DNA of 6,827 nucleotides, taken from Chloroflexota bacterium. GTDB taxonomy: Bacteria > Chloroflexota > Anaerolineae > B4-G1. This document shows positions 1 to 6,706 of this stretch, piece after piece. The DNA is taken from NCBI GenBank assembly GCA_003648085.1, contig QMOC01000143.1:1-6827 (forward strand), in the 5' to 3' direction. Each line of letters begins with the position of its first letter. Within the stretch, counting starts at the first letter, position 1. The notes beneath the pieces were generated by a model. That model was not told the DNA's origin. It saw only the letters and a list, made by a program, of their open reading frames with translations, and made no database searches. The position numbers and the translations under genes are program-made.

Positions 1-276
1 ATTGGCCAAGATAGCCGCCTGATGCAGAACTACGTGACCAAGTACTTCAATGATATTGAGGAGCACATCGAGTCCCTCAACCGATTTCTCCGTCCAGGGA
101 CACGCCTGGCTTACATCATCGGTAACAGTAAATTTTACGGGATTACTCTGCCCTCGGACGAGGTTCTGGCTGACATCTTTGAGGCGCACGGAGTTCGGAT
201 TATATCAATAGAAAGAATGAGACGGCGAAACAGTAAGTCTGGCCTCTACGAAGCTATTGTGTTTATGGAGCACTGA
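1..276 (+). CDS. DNA methyltransferase, C-terminal fragment (5' end outside window)
   Basis: The frame is open from base 1 and closes with TGA at 274-276, giving 91 visible residues, so the gene begins upstream of the window. The ATG at 22 is internal and not the start. The tail contains the run DSRL..YVTKYFNDIEEHI, then LRPGTRLAYIIGNSKFYG, then PSDEVLADIFEAHG, then RRRNSKSGLYEAIV. This order (YF-D, a beta strand ending in GNS-FYG, P-DE-LA-IF, and R-R-S--GLYE) is what I know from the C-terminal part of site-specific amino-methyltransferases acting on DNA (N4-cytosine or N6-adenine) with a class I SAM-binding fold. The catalytic (D/N/S)PP(Y/F) motif and SAM-binding motif would lie upstream and cannot be checked. 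Base composition is markedly less GC-rich than the following genes, consistent with horizontal gain of a restriction-modification or orphan methylase gene. Specificity cannot be inferred. Confidence 0.7.
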   Translation: MGQDSRLMQNYVTKYFNDIEEHIESLNRFLRPGTRLAYIIGNSKFYGITLPSDEVLADIFEAHGVRIISIERMRRRNSKSGLYEAIVFMEH

Positions 277-290
277 CCGGCTGTGGAGCG

Positions 291-342
291 TTATCCCAAA
301 TTTATCCCAAATGGGATTTGGGATATTCTGTCCAAATTTATC
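291..342. promoter_or_regulatory. operator-like repeat cluster upstream of the acyl-CoA dehydrogenase gene
   Basis: Two perfect head-to-tail copies of the 11-mer ttatcccaaat lie at 291-301 and 302-312. An inverted copy of its last ten bases (atttgggata) lies at 316-325, so 292-301 and 316-325 form a 10-bp perfect inverted repeat. The inner pair atccca (304-309) and tgggat (312-317) forms a tighter dyad. The 11-mer ccaaatttatc occurs at 296-306 and again at 332-342. A weak -10-like TATTCT at 324-329 lies just beyond, without a convincing -35. The arrangement looks like a transcription factor binding cluster for the gene starting at 365; the factor is unknown. Confidence 0.5.
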
Positions 343-350
343 ATTATGTC

Positions 351-357
351 AAGGAGG
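351..357 (+). promoter_or_regulatory. Shine-Dalgarno AAGGAGG deciding the start at 365
   Basis: A full AAGGAGG lies 7 bases upstream of the ATG at 365. It fixes that ATG as the start, instead of the in-frame ATG at 257 inside the methyltransferase gene. Confidence 0.9.
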
Positions 358-364
358 AATCCCA

Positions 365-1534
365 ATGGACCTACATCTCAGCGACGAACACCGTATGATC
401 CGTGACATGGCGCGAGACTTCGCCCAGAAGGAGATCGCGCCTATCGCCGCCCGGTACGACGAGAGCGGCGAGTTCCCCTACGAGACGATTATGAAGATGG
501 GCGCCCAGGGCTTCATGGGCATCGAGGTGCCGGAGGAGTACGGCGGCGTGGGGATGGACACGCTGGCCTACGTCCTCGCGCTGGAGGAAATCTCCAAGGT
601 GGACGCTTCCCACGGCGTCATCATGTCCGTCTGCAACTCCCTCTATTGCTACGGCATCCTGCACTATGGCACCGAGGAGCAGAAGCAGAAGTACCTCCGA
701 CCGGTCGCCAGCGGCGAGGTGATCGGGGCCTACGCCCTCACCGAGCCCCAGTCCGGCTCCGACGCCGCCAATATCCGCGTGACGGCCCTCCTCTCCCCCG
801 ACGGCTCCCACTACGTCATCAACGGCACCAAGTCGTGGATCACCAGCGGGCCGGTGGCGAAGTACATCCTGCTCTTCGCCCAGACCGACCCCGAGGCCAA
901 GCCCCGCTACCGCGGCGTCAGTGCCCTCATCATTGACACCGATGAGCCGGGCTTCTCCCGCGGCAAGACCGAGCCCAAACTGGGCATCCGCGCCTCCGCC
1001 ACCTGCGAGATTCACTTCGAGGACTACAAGTGCCCGGTGGAGCGACGGCTGGGCAAAGAGGGCGAGGGCTTCAAGATCGCCATGGCGGTGCTGGACGCAG
1101 GGCGCATCGGCATTGCAGCCCAGGCGCTGGGGATAGCCGAGGCGGCCTACGAGGCGGCGCGGGAGTACGCCCGCGAGCGCGAAGCCTTTGGCAAGAAGAT
1201 CGGTCAGTTCCAGATGATCCAGCAGAAACTGGCCGACATGAAGACGCGCATCGAGGCCAGCCGGCTGCTCATCTACAAAGCGGCGCTGGCGAAGGAGGCG
1301 GCCAAGGAGACGGGCAAACGGTACACGCTGGAATCCTGCATGGCCAAGACGTTCGCCTCCGAGACCGCGATGTGGGTCACCACTCAGGCGATCCAGATCC
1401 ACGGCGGGATGGGCTACTCCAAGGAACTGCCCATCGAGCGCTACTTCCGCGACGCCAAGGTCACTGAGATCTACGAGGGGACCAGCGAGATTCAGCGCAT
1501 GGTGATCGCGCGGCTGGAGACGGGGCTGCGGTAG
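365..1534 (+). CDS. acyl-CoA dehydrogenase (short/medium-chain type)
   Basis: This 389-aa FAD-dependent cytosolic enzyme introduces the alpha,beta double bond into acyl-CoA thioesters and passes electrons to electron-transfer flavoprotein, the first step of beta-oxidation or a related acyl-CoA pathway. The length is usual for the family. The N-terminal helical domain spans about residues 1-115, the middle beta domain about 120-230 and the C-terminal helical domain about 235-389. Family signature 1 is visible as ALTEPQSGSDA (124-134). Signature 2 is QIHGGMGYSKELPIERYFRD (344-363), followed by IYEGTSEIQ (369-377). E371 in the YEGTSEIQ run sits where short- and medium-chain enzymes (SCAD, MCAD, BCD) have the catalytic base. 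WITSG (158-162) matches the flavin-contacting strand. The start is set by AAGGAGG 7 bases upstream. The stop is 6 bases before the regulator gene, suggesting a shared transcript. The exact chain length or a branched or aryl substrate cannot be read from sequence alone. Confidence 0.95.
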   Translation: MDLHLSDEHRMIRDMARDFAQKEIAPIAARYDESGEFPYETIMKMGAQGFMGIEVPEEYGGVGMDTLAYVLALEEISKVDASHGVIMSVCNSLYCYGILHYGTEEQKQKYLRPVASGEVIGAYALTEPQSGSDAANIRVTALLSPDGSHYVINGTKSWITSGPVAKYILLFAQTDPEAKPRYRGVSALIIDTDEPGFSRGKTEPKLGIRASATCEIHFEDYKCPVERRLGKEGEGFKIAMAVLDAGRIGIAAQALGIAEAAYEAAREYAREREAFGKKIGQFQMIQQKLADMKTRIEASRLLIYKAALAKEAAKETGKRYTLESCMAKTFASETAMWVTTQAIQIHGGMGYSKELPIERYFRDAKVTEIYEGTSEIQRMVIARLETGLR

Positions 1535-1538
1535 CCCC
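1522..1538 (+). promoter_or_regulatory. hairpin across the stop/start junction of dehydrogenase and regulator genes
   Basis: ggggct (1522-1527) pairs perfectly with agcccc (1533-1538) around a 5-base loop. The stem covers the TAG stop (1532-1534) and ends two bases before the ATG at 1541. There is no recognisable Shine-Dalgarno at usual distance; the nearest GGAG, at 1516-1519, is 21 bases away. The hairpin could influence termination and re-initiation between the two genes. Function is inferred. Confidence 0.4.
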
Positions 1539-1540
1539 CT

Positions 1541-3400
1541 ATGGATACCGACGAAACCGGCCTCATCCACCTGTATCTCCTGGGACAGACATGTGCTATC
1601 TGGCAGACAGGCGGCGAGCAAAGGCCCTTGCCCGTCCAGCCCAAACCCTTGCGCCTGCTGGCCTACCTGTCCCTGGGTTGGAAACGGCCTCACCGTCGCG
1701 AGGTGCTTCAGGCCCTGTTCTGGCCCGATAAGCCTCCCCACTCGGCAGCCAACAACCTGCGTCAGGCCATCTGGCATCTGCGTCAGGTGCTCCCCCCGGC
1801 GACGCTGCTTCTGGAGGGGGACGAGGTGCGCTGGAACCCGGCGCAAATGCTGTGGGTGGATGCCCTGGCCTTCGAAGCCGCCCTGGACGCGGGCGATCTG
1901 GACACGGCACTGGCTCTCTACGCCGGTCCGCTGCTGCCCGGCGCTTACGACGAATGGGCGCAACTGGAGCGGGAACGGCTGCATCTCCGTTACCTGGCGG
2001 CGTTGGAGGCCCGCGCCCACCGGCGTTATGAGACTCGTCTCTGGGAGGCCGCGCTGACCGACGCCGAAACCCTCCTGGCAGCCGACCCCTTGAACGAAGT
2101 CGCCACTCGCCTGGCTATGGCCTGTCATTGGGCGTTGGGCCGGCGTGAGGCCGCCCGTCGCTGCTACGACGCCTTTCGGCAACGGGTGCGCTGCGAGTTG
2201 GGAGTCGTTCCCCTGCCCGAGACCGCCGCCTTGCACCAGCGCATCCTGCGCGGCGAGCCTCATCCCGACCAGACCCAGCCACCGGCCAACGCGACGATCA
2301 CCACCCAGGCAGCCCATCTCTCCCTGCTGGAGACGCTGGGCGCATTTCACCAGGGATTGGAGCAGGCCACCGCCTGGGCCGCCGAAGCCAACGGCTCTGC
2401 TCAGGCGGAGGCCCTGCGCTGGCAGGGTCGTTTTCACCTGCGGCTGGGACGACTCGAAGATGCACGCGTCGCCCTGGCTGCCGCCCTGCCTCTGGCTGCC
2501 GCGCCCGACATGCAGGCCGCTGTGTTGGCCGATCTGGCCACCACCGAGACCGGCCTGGGCAACTACCCGGCTGCCGAGTCCTACTTCGCCCAGGCCCTGC
2601 GCATGTCTCCGCTTCTGCCCATGACCCGGGCGCGGTTGTTGAGCAGCATGGGCGGCCTGCTGGGTCGTGTGGGACGGCTCGTCGAAGCACGCCATGCGCT
2701 GGAAGAAGCGGTACGTCTGGCCCGCAGCCAGAAGAACCCCGCTTTGCTGGCCAGGGCCGGCGGCAACCTGGGCATCCTGCTCATCAACCAGCAAGAGACC
2801 GAGGCGGCCGAGGCAATGTTTCAAGAAGCTCTGGCCGCCTCCCGCCGGGCCGACGCCCACTGGCTGACCGCGCACATCATTGGGCATCTGGGGGTGCTGG
2901 CCAAGGATCGGAAGGACTTCGAGAAGGCCGCCGAGCACTACCAAAGCGCCCGTACTCTGGCCGAAACCATCGGCGACCAACGGAGTGCCATCTTTTGGAC
3001 CCTCAACCTGGGAGTCACTCGCTACGAGCAGGGATGGTGGGGTGAGGCCCTGACGCTGCTCACCGAAGGGAAAGCACAGGCCATCGCGCAGGGCTTCCGT
3101 AGCCTGGAGGCCGGCGCCGAAATCTTCATCGGGGCCTGTCTGGTGGCGCAGGGTCAGGGTAAAGGGGCCGACGGCCTGGCCTCCATTGAAAAAGGGCTGA
3201 CCCTGGCCCGCGCCATCGGCGACCGGGAACGTATCCTGATCGGTCTCCTCCATCGGGGGCGGGCGCTGGCCACTCTGGGCCGTACCGACGAGGCCCGCGC
3301 TATGCTGCGAGATGGCCTGCGTCAGGCCGAGGACAGCCTGATGCACCGCATGGCGCACTACATCCATACCGAATTGGAGAGCCTACCCCCGCTTTCCTAA
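1541..3400 (+). CDS. BTAD-family (SARP/AfsR-like) transcriptional regulator with C-terminal TPR array
   Basis: This is a 619-aa probable DNA-binding regulator in the cytosol. Residues about 10-98 resemble an OmpR-like winged helix (RLLAYLSLG, then RREVLQALFWPD, then NNLRQAIWHLRQVL). Residues about 105-236 are a bacterial transcriptional activation domain (BTAD), with ALALYAGPLLPGAYDEW, LAALEARAHRRYE and the typical end AFRQRVRCELGVVPLPETAALHQRIL. From about 284 to 600 there are roughly eight tetratricopeptide repeats, for example RFHLRLGRLEDARVALAAAL, AEAMFQEAL, DFEKAAEHYQSA and RALATLGRTDEARAMLRDGL. No Walker A or NB-ARC/AAA segment lies between BTAD and TPRs, unlike AfsR and many large SARPs. 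The start ATG lies 6 bases after the dehydrogenase stop, in the same frame, without a visible Shine-Dalgarno, which suggests translational coupling. BTAD proteins of the SARP group activate promoters through 11-bp-spaced direct repeats, and such repeats follow at 3396-3415. The signal sensed by the TPRs is unknown. Confidence 0.88.
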   Translation: MDTDETGLIHLYLLGQTCAIWQTGGEQRPLPVQPKPLRLLAYLSLGWKRPHRREVLQALFWPDKPPHSAANNLRQAIWHLRQVLPPATLLLEGDEVRWNPAQMLWVDALAFEAALDAGDLDTALALYAGPLLPGAYDEWAQLERERLHLRYLAALEARAHRRYETRLWEAALTDAETLLAADPLNEVATRLAMACHWALGRREAARRCYDAFRQRVRCELGVVPLPETAALHQRILRGEPHPDQTQPPANATITTQAAHLSLLETLGAFHQGLEQATAWAAEANGSAQAEALRWQGRFHLRLGRLEDARVALAAALPLAAAPDMQAAVLADLATTETGLGNYPAAESYFAQALRMSPLLPMTRARLLSSMGGLLGRVGRLVEARHALEEAVRLARSQKNPALLARAGGNLGILLINQQETEAAEAMFQEALAASRRADAHWLTAHIIGHLGVLAKDRKDFEKAAEHYQSARTLAETIGDQRSAIFWTLNLGVTRYEQGWWGEALTLLTEGKAQAIAQGFRSLEAGAEIFIGACLVAQGQGKGADGLASIEKGLTLARAIGDRERILIGLLHRGRALATLGRTDEARAMLRDGLRQAEDSLMHRMAHYIHTELESLPPLS

Positions 3401-3415
3401 CGCCCCCCTAACGCC
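3396..3415 (+). promoter_or_regulatory. candidate SARP/BTAD operator: 9-bp direct repeats with 11-bp period
   Basis: cctaacgcc occurs at 3396-3404 and again at 3407-3415, so the period is exactly 11 bp; the 11-base units differ at one position. The first copy overlaps the TAA stop of the regulator gene. If the core heptamer is read as ctaacgc, the downstream copy ends at 3414 and leaves 8 bases before the -10-like TATCAT at 3423. In Streptomyces, SARP regulators such as DnrI and ActII-ORF4 bind heptamer direct repeats with 11- or 22-bp spacing whose 3' copy lies 8 bp from the -10. The register of the heptamer is my choice, and binding by the upstream regulator is inference. Confidence 0.5.
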
Positions 3416-3420
3416 TCCGG

Positions 3421-3434
3421 GGTATCATAGACGC
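3421..3434 (+). promoter_or_regulatory. putative -10 region for the lipoprotein gene
   Basis: TATCAT (3423-3428) matches TATAAT at five of six positions and sits in GGTATCATAGACGC. The same context appears, with 10 of 14 identical bases, at 5499-5512 before the oxidoreductase gene. No good -35 hexamer is visible at 16-18 bp, as expected for an activator-dependent promoter. Transcription would begin near 3435, leaving a leader of about 30 bases. Confidence 0.5.
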
Positions 3435-3450
3435 ACAAATTCTATGGTAC

Positions 3451-3457
3451 AAGGAGG
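3451..3457 (+). promoter_or_regulatory. Shine-Dalgarno AAGGAGG deciding the start at 3465
   Basis: A full AAGGAGG lies 7 bases before the ATG at 3465, the same geometry as at 351-357. It rules out the in-frame ATG at 3444, which lies upstream of this site. Confidence 0.9.
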
Positions 3458-3464
3458 AACCAGA

Positions 3465-5078
<1,614 letters not shown>

Positions 5079-5119
5079 CCCGGCAGCGCAGCGTCCCGTT
5101 GGTAGACTGGAGATCTGTC

Positions 5120-5359
5120 GTGGCCCATCCAATTCGCCCGCTCGTCACCTTCGTCCTGCGCCTGTGGCGCGAGCCTGGCGACCATGTCGGGGACGCCGGC
5201 TGGCGCGGCCTGATCCGGTCCCTGGGCACTGACGCCGCTAAAGCCAGTGAGAACGAAGTGGTCTTCCGCGGCCTGAACAACCTGCCAGCTGCGCTTCGCC
5301 CGTTGCTGATGGATGAGGAGACGTCACCCACGGAGGTGGGCGCGCCGGAGGAGCCCTGA
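5120..5359 (+). CDS. small hypothetical protein (79 aa) with RLWREPG...GWRG motif
   Basis: I do not know a function for this protein. The chosen start is GTG at 5120, with GGAG at 5109-5112 ending 7 bases upstream, the same spacing as two neighbouring genes. The frame stays open further upstream, but that part overlaps the lipoprotein gene. The protein starts MAHPIRPLVTFVLRLWREPG (1-20). It then has GDAGWRGLIRSLG (24-36), VVFRGLNNLPAALRPLL (47-63) and an acidic tail ending PEEP. The pattern is a beta strand with RLWRE, a GWRG turn, a second strand with VVFRGL, then a helix. From memory it resembles short uncharacterised Chloroflexota proteins of the form FVLRLWRE...WRG-(I/V)EH...F--L---; this recollection needs a search. 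There is no signal peptide or membrane segment. The start lies 41 bases behind the lipoprotein stop without an intervening terminator, so it may share that transcript. The strong hairpin at 5399 follows it. Confidence 0.55.
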   Translation: MAHPIRPLVTFVLRLWREPGDHVGDAGWRGLIRSLGTDAAKASENEVVFRGLNNLPAALRPLLMDEETSPTEVGAPEEP

Positions 5360-5398
5360 AGGTCCCACAACCCACCGCATCCTCAGCCATGCACCTGG

Positions 5399-5430
5399 CC
5401 CCCGATCCCCCTGCGTAGGGGGACCGGGGG
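5399..5430 (+). terminator. strong GC hairpin, possible terminator of the lipoprotein/small-gene unit
   Basis: tccccct (5406-5412) pairs perfectly with aggggga (5417-5423) around the loop gcgt. Outside a single a/c mismatch the stem continues with g5404/c5425 and ccccc (5399-5403) against ggggg (5426-5430), about 13 paired bases in all. It lies 40 bases behind the small gene's stop. There is no T-run directly after it, only TTT at 5434-5436, so it is not a textbook intrinsic terminator. It may equally be a dispersed palindromic repeat. Confidence 0.45.
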
Positions 5431-5439
5431 CAGTTTGAT

Positions 5440-5469
5440 CCCCCTTTTCCCCGCTGCGAGGGGAAGGGG
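5440..5469. repeat. second GC hairpin, paired with the one at 5399
   Basis: cccc (5441-5444) pairs with gggg (5466-5469) and ttcccc (5447-5452) with ggggaa (5460-5465), with a two-T bulge and a 7-base loop. The word gatccccct begins both hairpins' 5' sides (5404-5412 and 5437-5445), so the two structures look like related units 33 bp apart. This may be a REP-like pair or a reinforced termination region. Confidence 0.45.
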
Positions 5470-5478
5470 AGGAACGGC

Positions 5479-5506
5479 TTGCCTGTTTCAGCCATTGAGG
5501 TATACT
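5479..5506 (+). promoter_or_regulatory. promoter for the oxidoreductase gene
   Basis: TTGCCT (5479-5484; four of six to TTGACA) and TATACT (5501-5506; five of six to TATAAT) are separated by 16 bases. The -10 context GGTATACTAACCGC resembles the one at 3421-3434. Transcription would start near 5513, giving a leader of about 67 bases in which I see no clear regulatory fold. Confidence 0.55.
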
Positions 5507-5566
5507 AACCGCGCACCAGCCTGGTTGTATCTGCCTGATGAGGTGAAGCCCTAACTGCCCAACTGC

Positions 5567-5573
5567 AAGGAGG
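5567..5573 (+). promoter_or_regulatory. Shine-Dalgarno AAGGAGG supporting the GTG start at 5580
   Basis: A full AAGGAGG ends 6 bases before GTG at 5580. It supports the GTG start, which gives the family-typical opening MKALCFYEHG. Confidence 0.9.
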
Positions 5574-5579
5574 AACGTC

Positions 5580-6611
5580 GTGAAAGCCCTTTGCTTCTAC
5601 GAACACGGAGAACTGGACGTTTTGCAGTACACGGATGTGCCCGACCCCGAACCTGGCCCAGGCCAGGTGCTGATACGGGTGCGGGCCTGCGCTCTCAACC
5701 ACCTGGACATCTGGATCCGGCGGGGCTGGCCCGGCCTGAAGTTGGAGATGCCCCACTGGACCGGGGCGGACGTGGCCGGGGAGATCGCCGCCCTCGGCGA
5801 GGGGGTCAGCGGCTGGGAGGTGGGCCAGCGGGTGGTGGCCGACCCCGGCATCTCCACCCGCGAGGACGAGTTCACCCGCCGGGGGGAGCATTCCCTCAGC
5901 CCCGGCTACGTCATTCTGGGGGAGCAGGTGCGGGGCGGGCAGGCGGAGTACGTGGCTGTCCCAGCGGCCAACCTGATGCCCATCCCCGAGGGCTGGGACT
6001 TTCCCCAGGCGGCCGCGCCGCTGCTGGTCTCCCTCACTGCCTGGCGTATGCTTATCCACCGCGCCAAACTGCGGGCCGGTGAGTCCGTCCTCATCGTCGG
6101 CGCCGGCGGCGGGGTCAACTCGATGGCGATCCAGATCGCCAAACTGGCCGGCGCTACCGTCTACGCCCTCACCAGCACGGAGGAGAAGATGGAGCAGGCC
6201 CGCGAACTAGGGGCCGACGTGGTGCTCAACTACCGGGAGGACCCCCAGTGGAGCCGCACCATCTATCAACTGACCGGTCGGCGGGGAGTGGACGTGGTGG
6301 TGGACAACGTCGGGAAAGCGACGCTGGCCCAGAGCATGCGGGCAGTGGCGCGGGGCGGGCGCATCGTCATCGTTGGCAACACCTCCGGCCCCCAGGCCGA
6401 GATTGACATCCGCTTCATCTTCGGCAAACAGATCAGCATCATCGGCTCGACGATGGGCACCCACCAGGACTTCCGCGACGTGATGGGGCTGGTCTGGGCG
6501 GGGAAACTGAAGCCGGTGGTGGATCGGGTGATGCCGCTTTCCGAGGGCAAGCGGGCCTTCGAGGTGCTGGAACGGGGGGAGCAGTTCGGGAAGATTGTGC
6601 TCACCCCCTGA
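5580..6611 (+). CDS. MDR-family NAD(P)-dependent oxidoreductase (quinone oxidoreductase/zinc-type alcohol dehydrogenase-like), zinc ligands absent
   Basis: This is a 343-aa cytosolic medium-chain dehydrogenase/reductase of usual length. The GroES-like catalytic domain covers about 1-155 and the Rossmann domain about 156-300. Visible are PEPGPGQVLIRVRACALNHLD (24-43), GADVAGEIAALGEGVSGWEV (62-81), ILGE (112-115), GGQAEYVAVPAANLMPIP (119-136), LTAWRML (152-158) and FGKIVLT at the end. Nucleotide binding is shown by VLIVGAGGGVNSMAIQIAK (170-188), where N180 replaces the usual last Gly of GGVG. No acidic residue follows the second beta strand (YALTSTEEK), so NADP(H) is more likely than NAD. The catalytic-zinc cysteine of alcohol dehydrogenases is replaced (ALNHLD), as in quinone oxidoreductases. 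The structural-zinc C-x2-C-x2-C-x7-C positions are T93, D96, T99 and S107. It probably reduces quinones, enones or 2-enoyl compounds; the substrate is unknown. It has its own promoter and is probably a single-gene unit. Confidence 0.92.
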   Translation: MKALCFYEHGELDVLQYTDVPDPEPGPGQVLIRVRACALNHLDIWIRRGWPGLKLEMPHWTGADVAGEIAALGEGVSGWEVGQRVVADPGISTREDEFTRRGEHSLSPGYVILGEQVRGGQAEYVAVPAANLMPIPEGWDFPQAAAPLLVSLTAWRMLIHRAKLRAGESVLIVGAGGGVNSMAIQIAKLAGATVYALTSTEEKMEQARELGADVVLNYREDPQWSRTIYQLTGRRGVDVVVDNVGKATLAQSMRAVARGGRIVIVGNTSGPQAEIDIRFIFGKQISIIGSTMGTHQDFRDVMGLVWAGKLKPVVDRVMPLSEGKRAFEVLERGEQFGKIVLTP

Positions 6612-6651
6612 GATGACCCCACCCTACCGTTTTGCCTTCGGCGACGAGGGA

Positions 6652-6692
6652 TGGTTCAATTACAAGCGAAAATAGGTTGACACTTTGGTGTC
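6652..6692. other. AT-richer patch with TTGACA and a small hairpin; possible mobile-element end
   Basis: This stretch behind the oxidoreductase gene is clearly AT-richer than its surroundings. It contains a perfect TTGACA (6677-6682), but no -10 hexamer follows at 15-19 bp. gacac (6679-6683) and gtgtc (6688-6692) form a 5-bp hairpin. Read on the - strand from 6682 it begins TGTCAACC, compatible with the 5'-TG ends of some insertion sequences, but no transposase or second end is in the window. Confidence 0.25.
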
Positions 6693-6706
6693 TGCTGCAC
6701 ACCGCC

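Noticed and set aside
257..364. N-terminal extension of the acyl-CoA dehydrogenase from ATG 257
   Set aside because: It would overlap the methyltransferase end, translates the repeat cluster, lacks a Shine-Dalgarno, and is unlike the family N-terminus. AAGGAGG before ATG 365 is decisive.
371..3367. A 998-codon open frame on the - strand spanning both the dehydrogenase and regulator genes
   Set aside because: It is codon-aligned antisense to both genes, which share one frame. Its stops would require TTA, CTA or TCA sense codons, which GC-biased codon use avoids. Its translation is low-complexity Gly/Gln/Leu-rich and has no recognisable domain, while the + strand proteins are clear families.
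3444..3464. Start of the lipoprotein at ATG 3444
   Set aside because: The Shine-Dalgarno at 3451-3457 lies inside that extension, and MKRRT from 3465 gives a normal signal peptide.
5505..6059. 184-codon - strand frame antisense to the oxidoreductase gene
   Set aside because: Shadow of a well-recognised MDR gene; His/Pro/Gly-rich translation without domains or a convincing start signal.
6677..6705. Promoter from the perfect TTGACA at 6677
   Set aside because: No TATAAT-like hexamer occurs at 15-19 bp downstream; that stretch is GC-rich, and the hexamer may belong to a small hairpin or element end.
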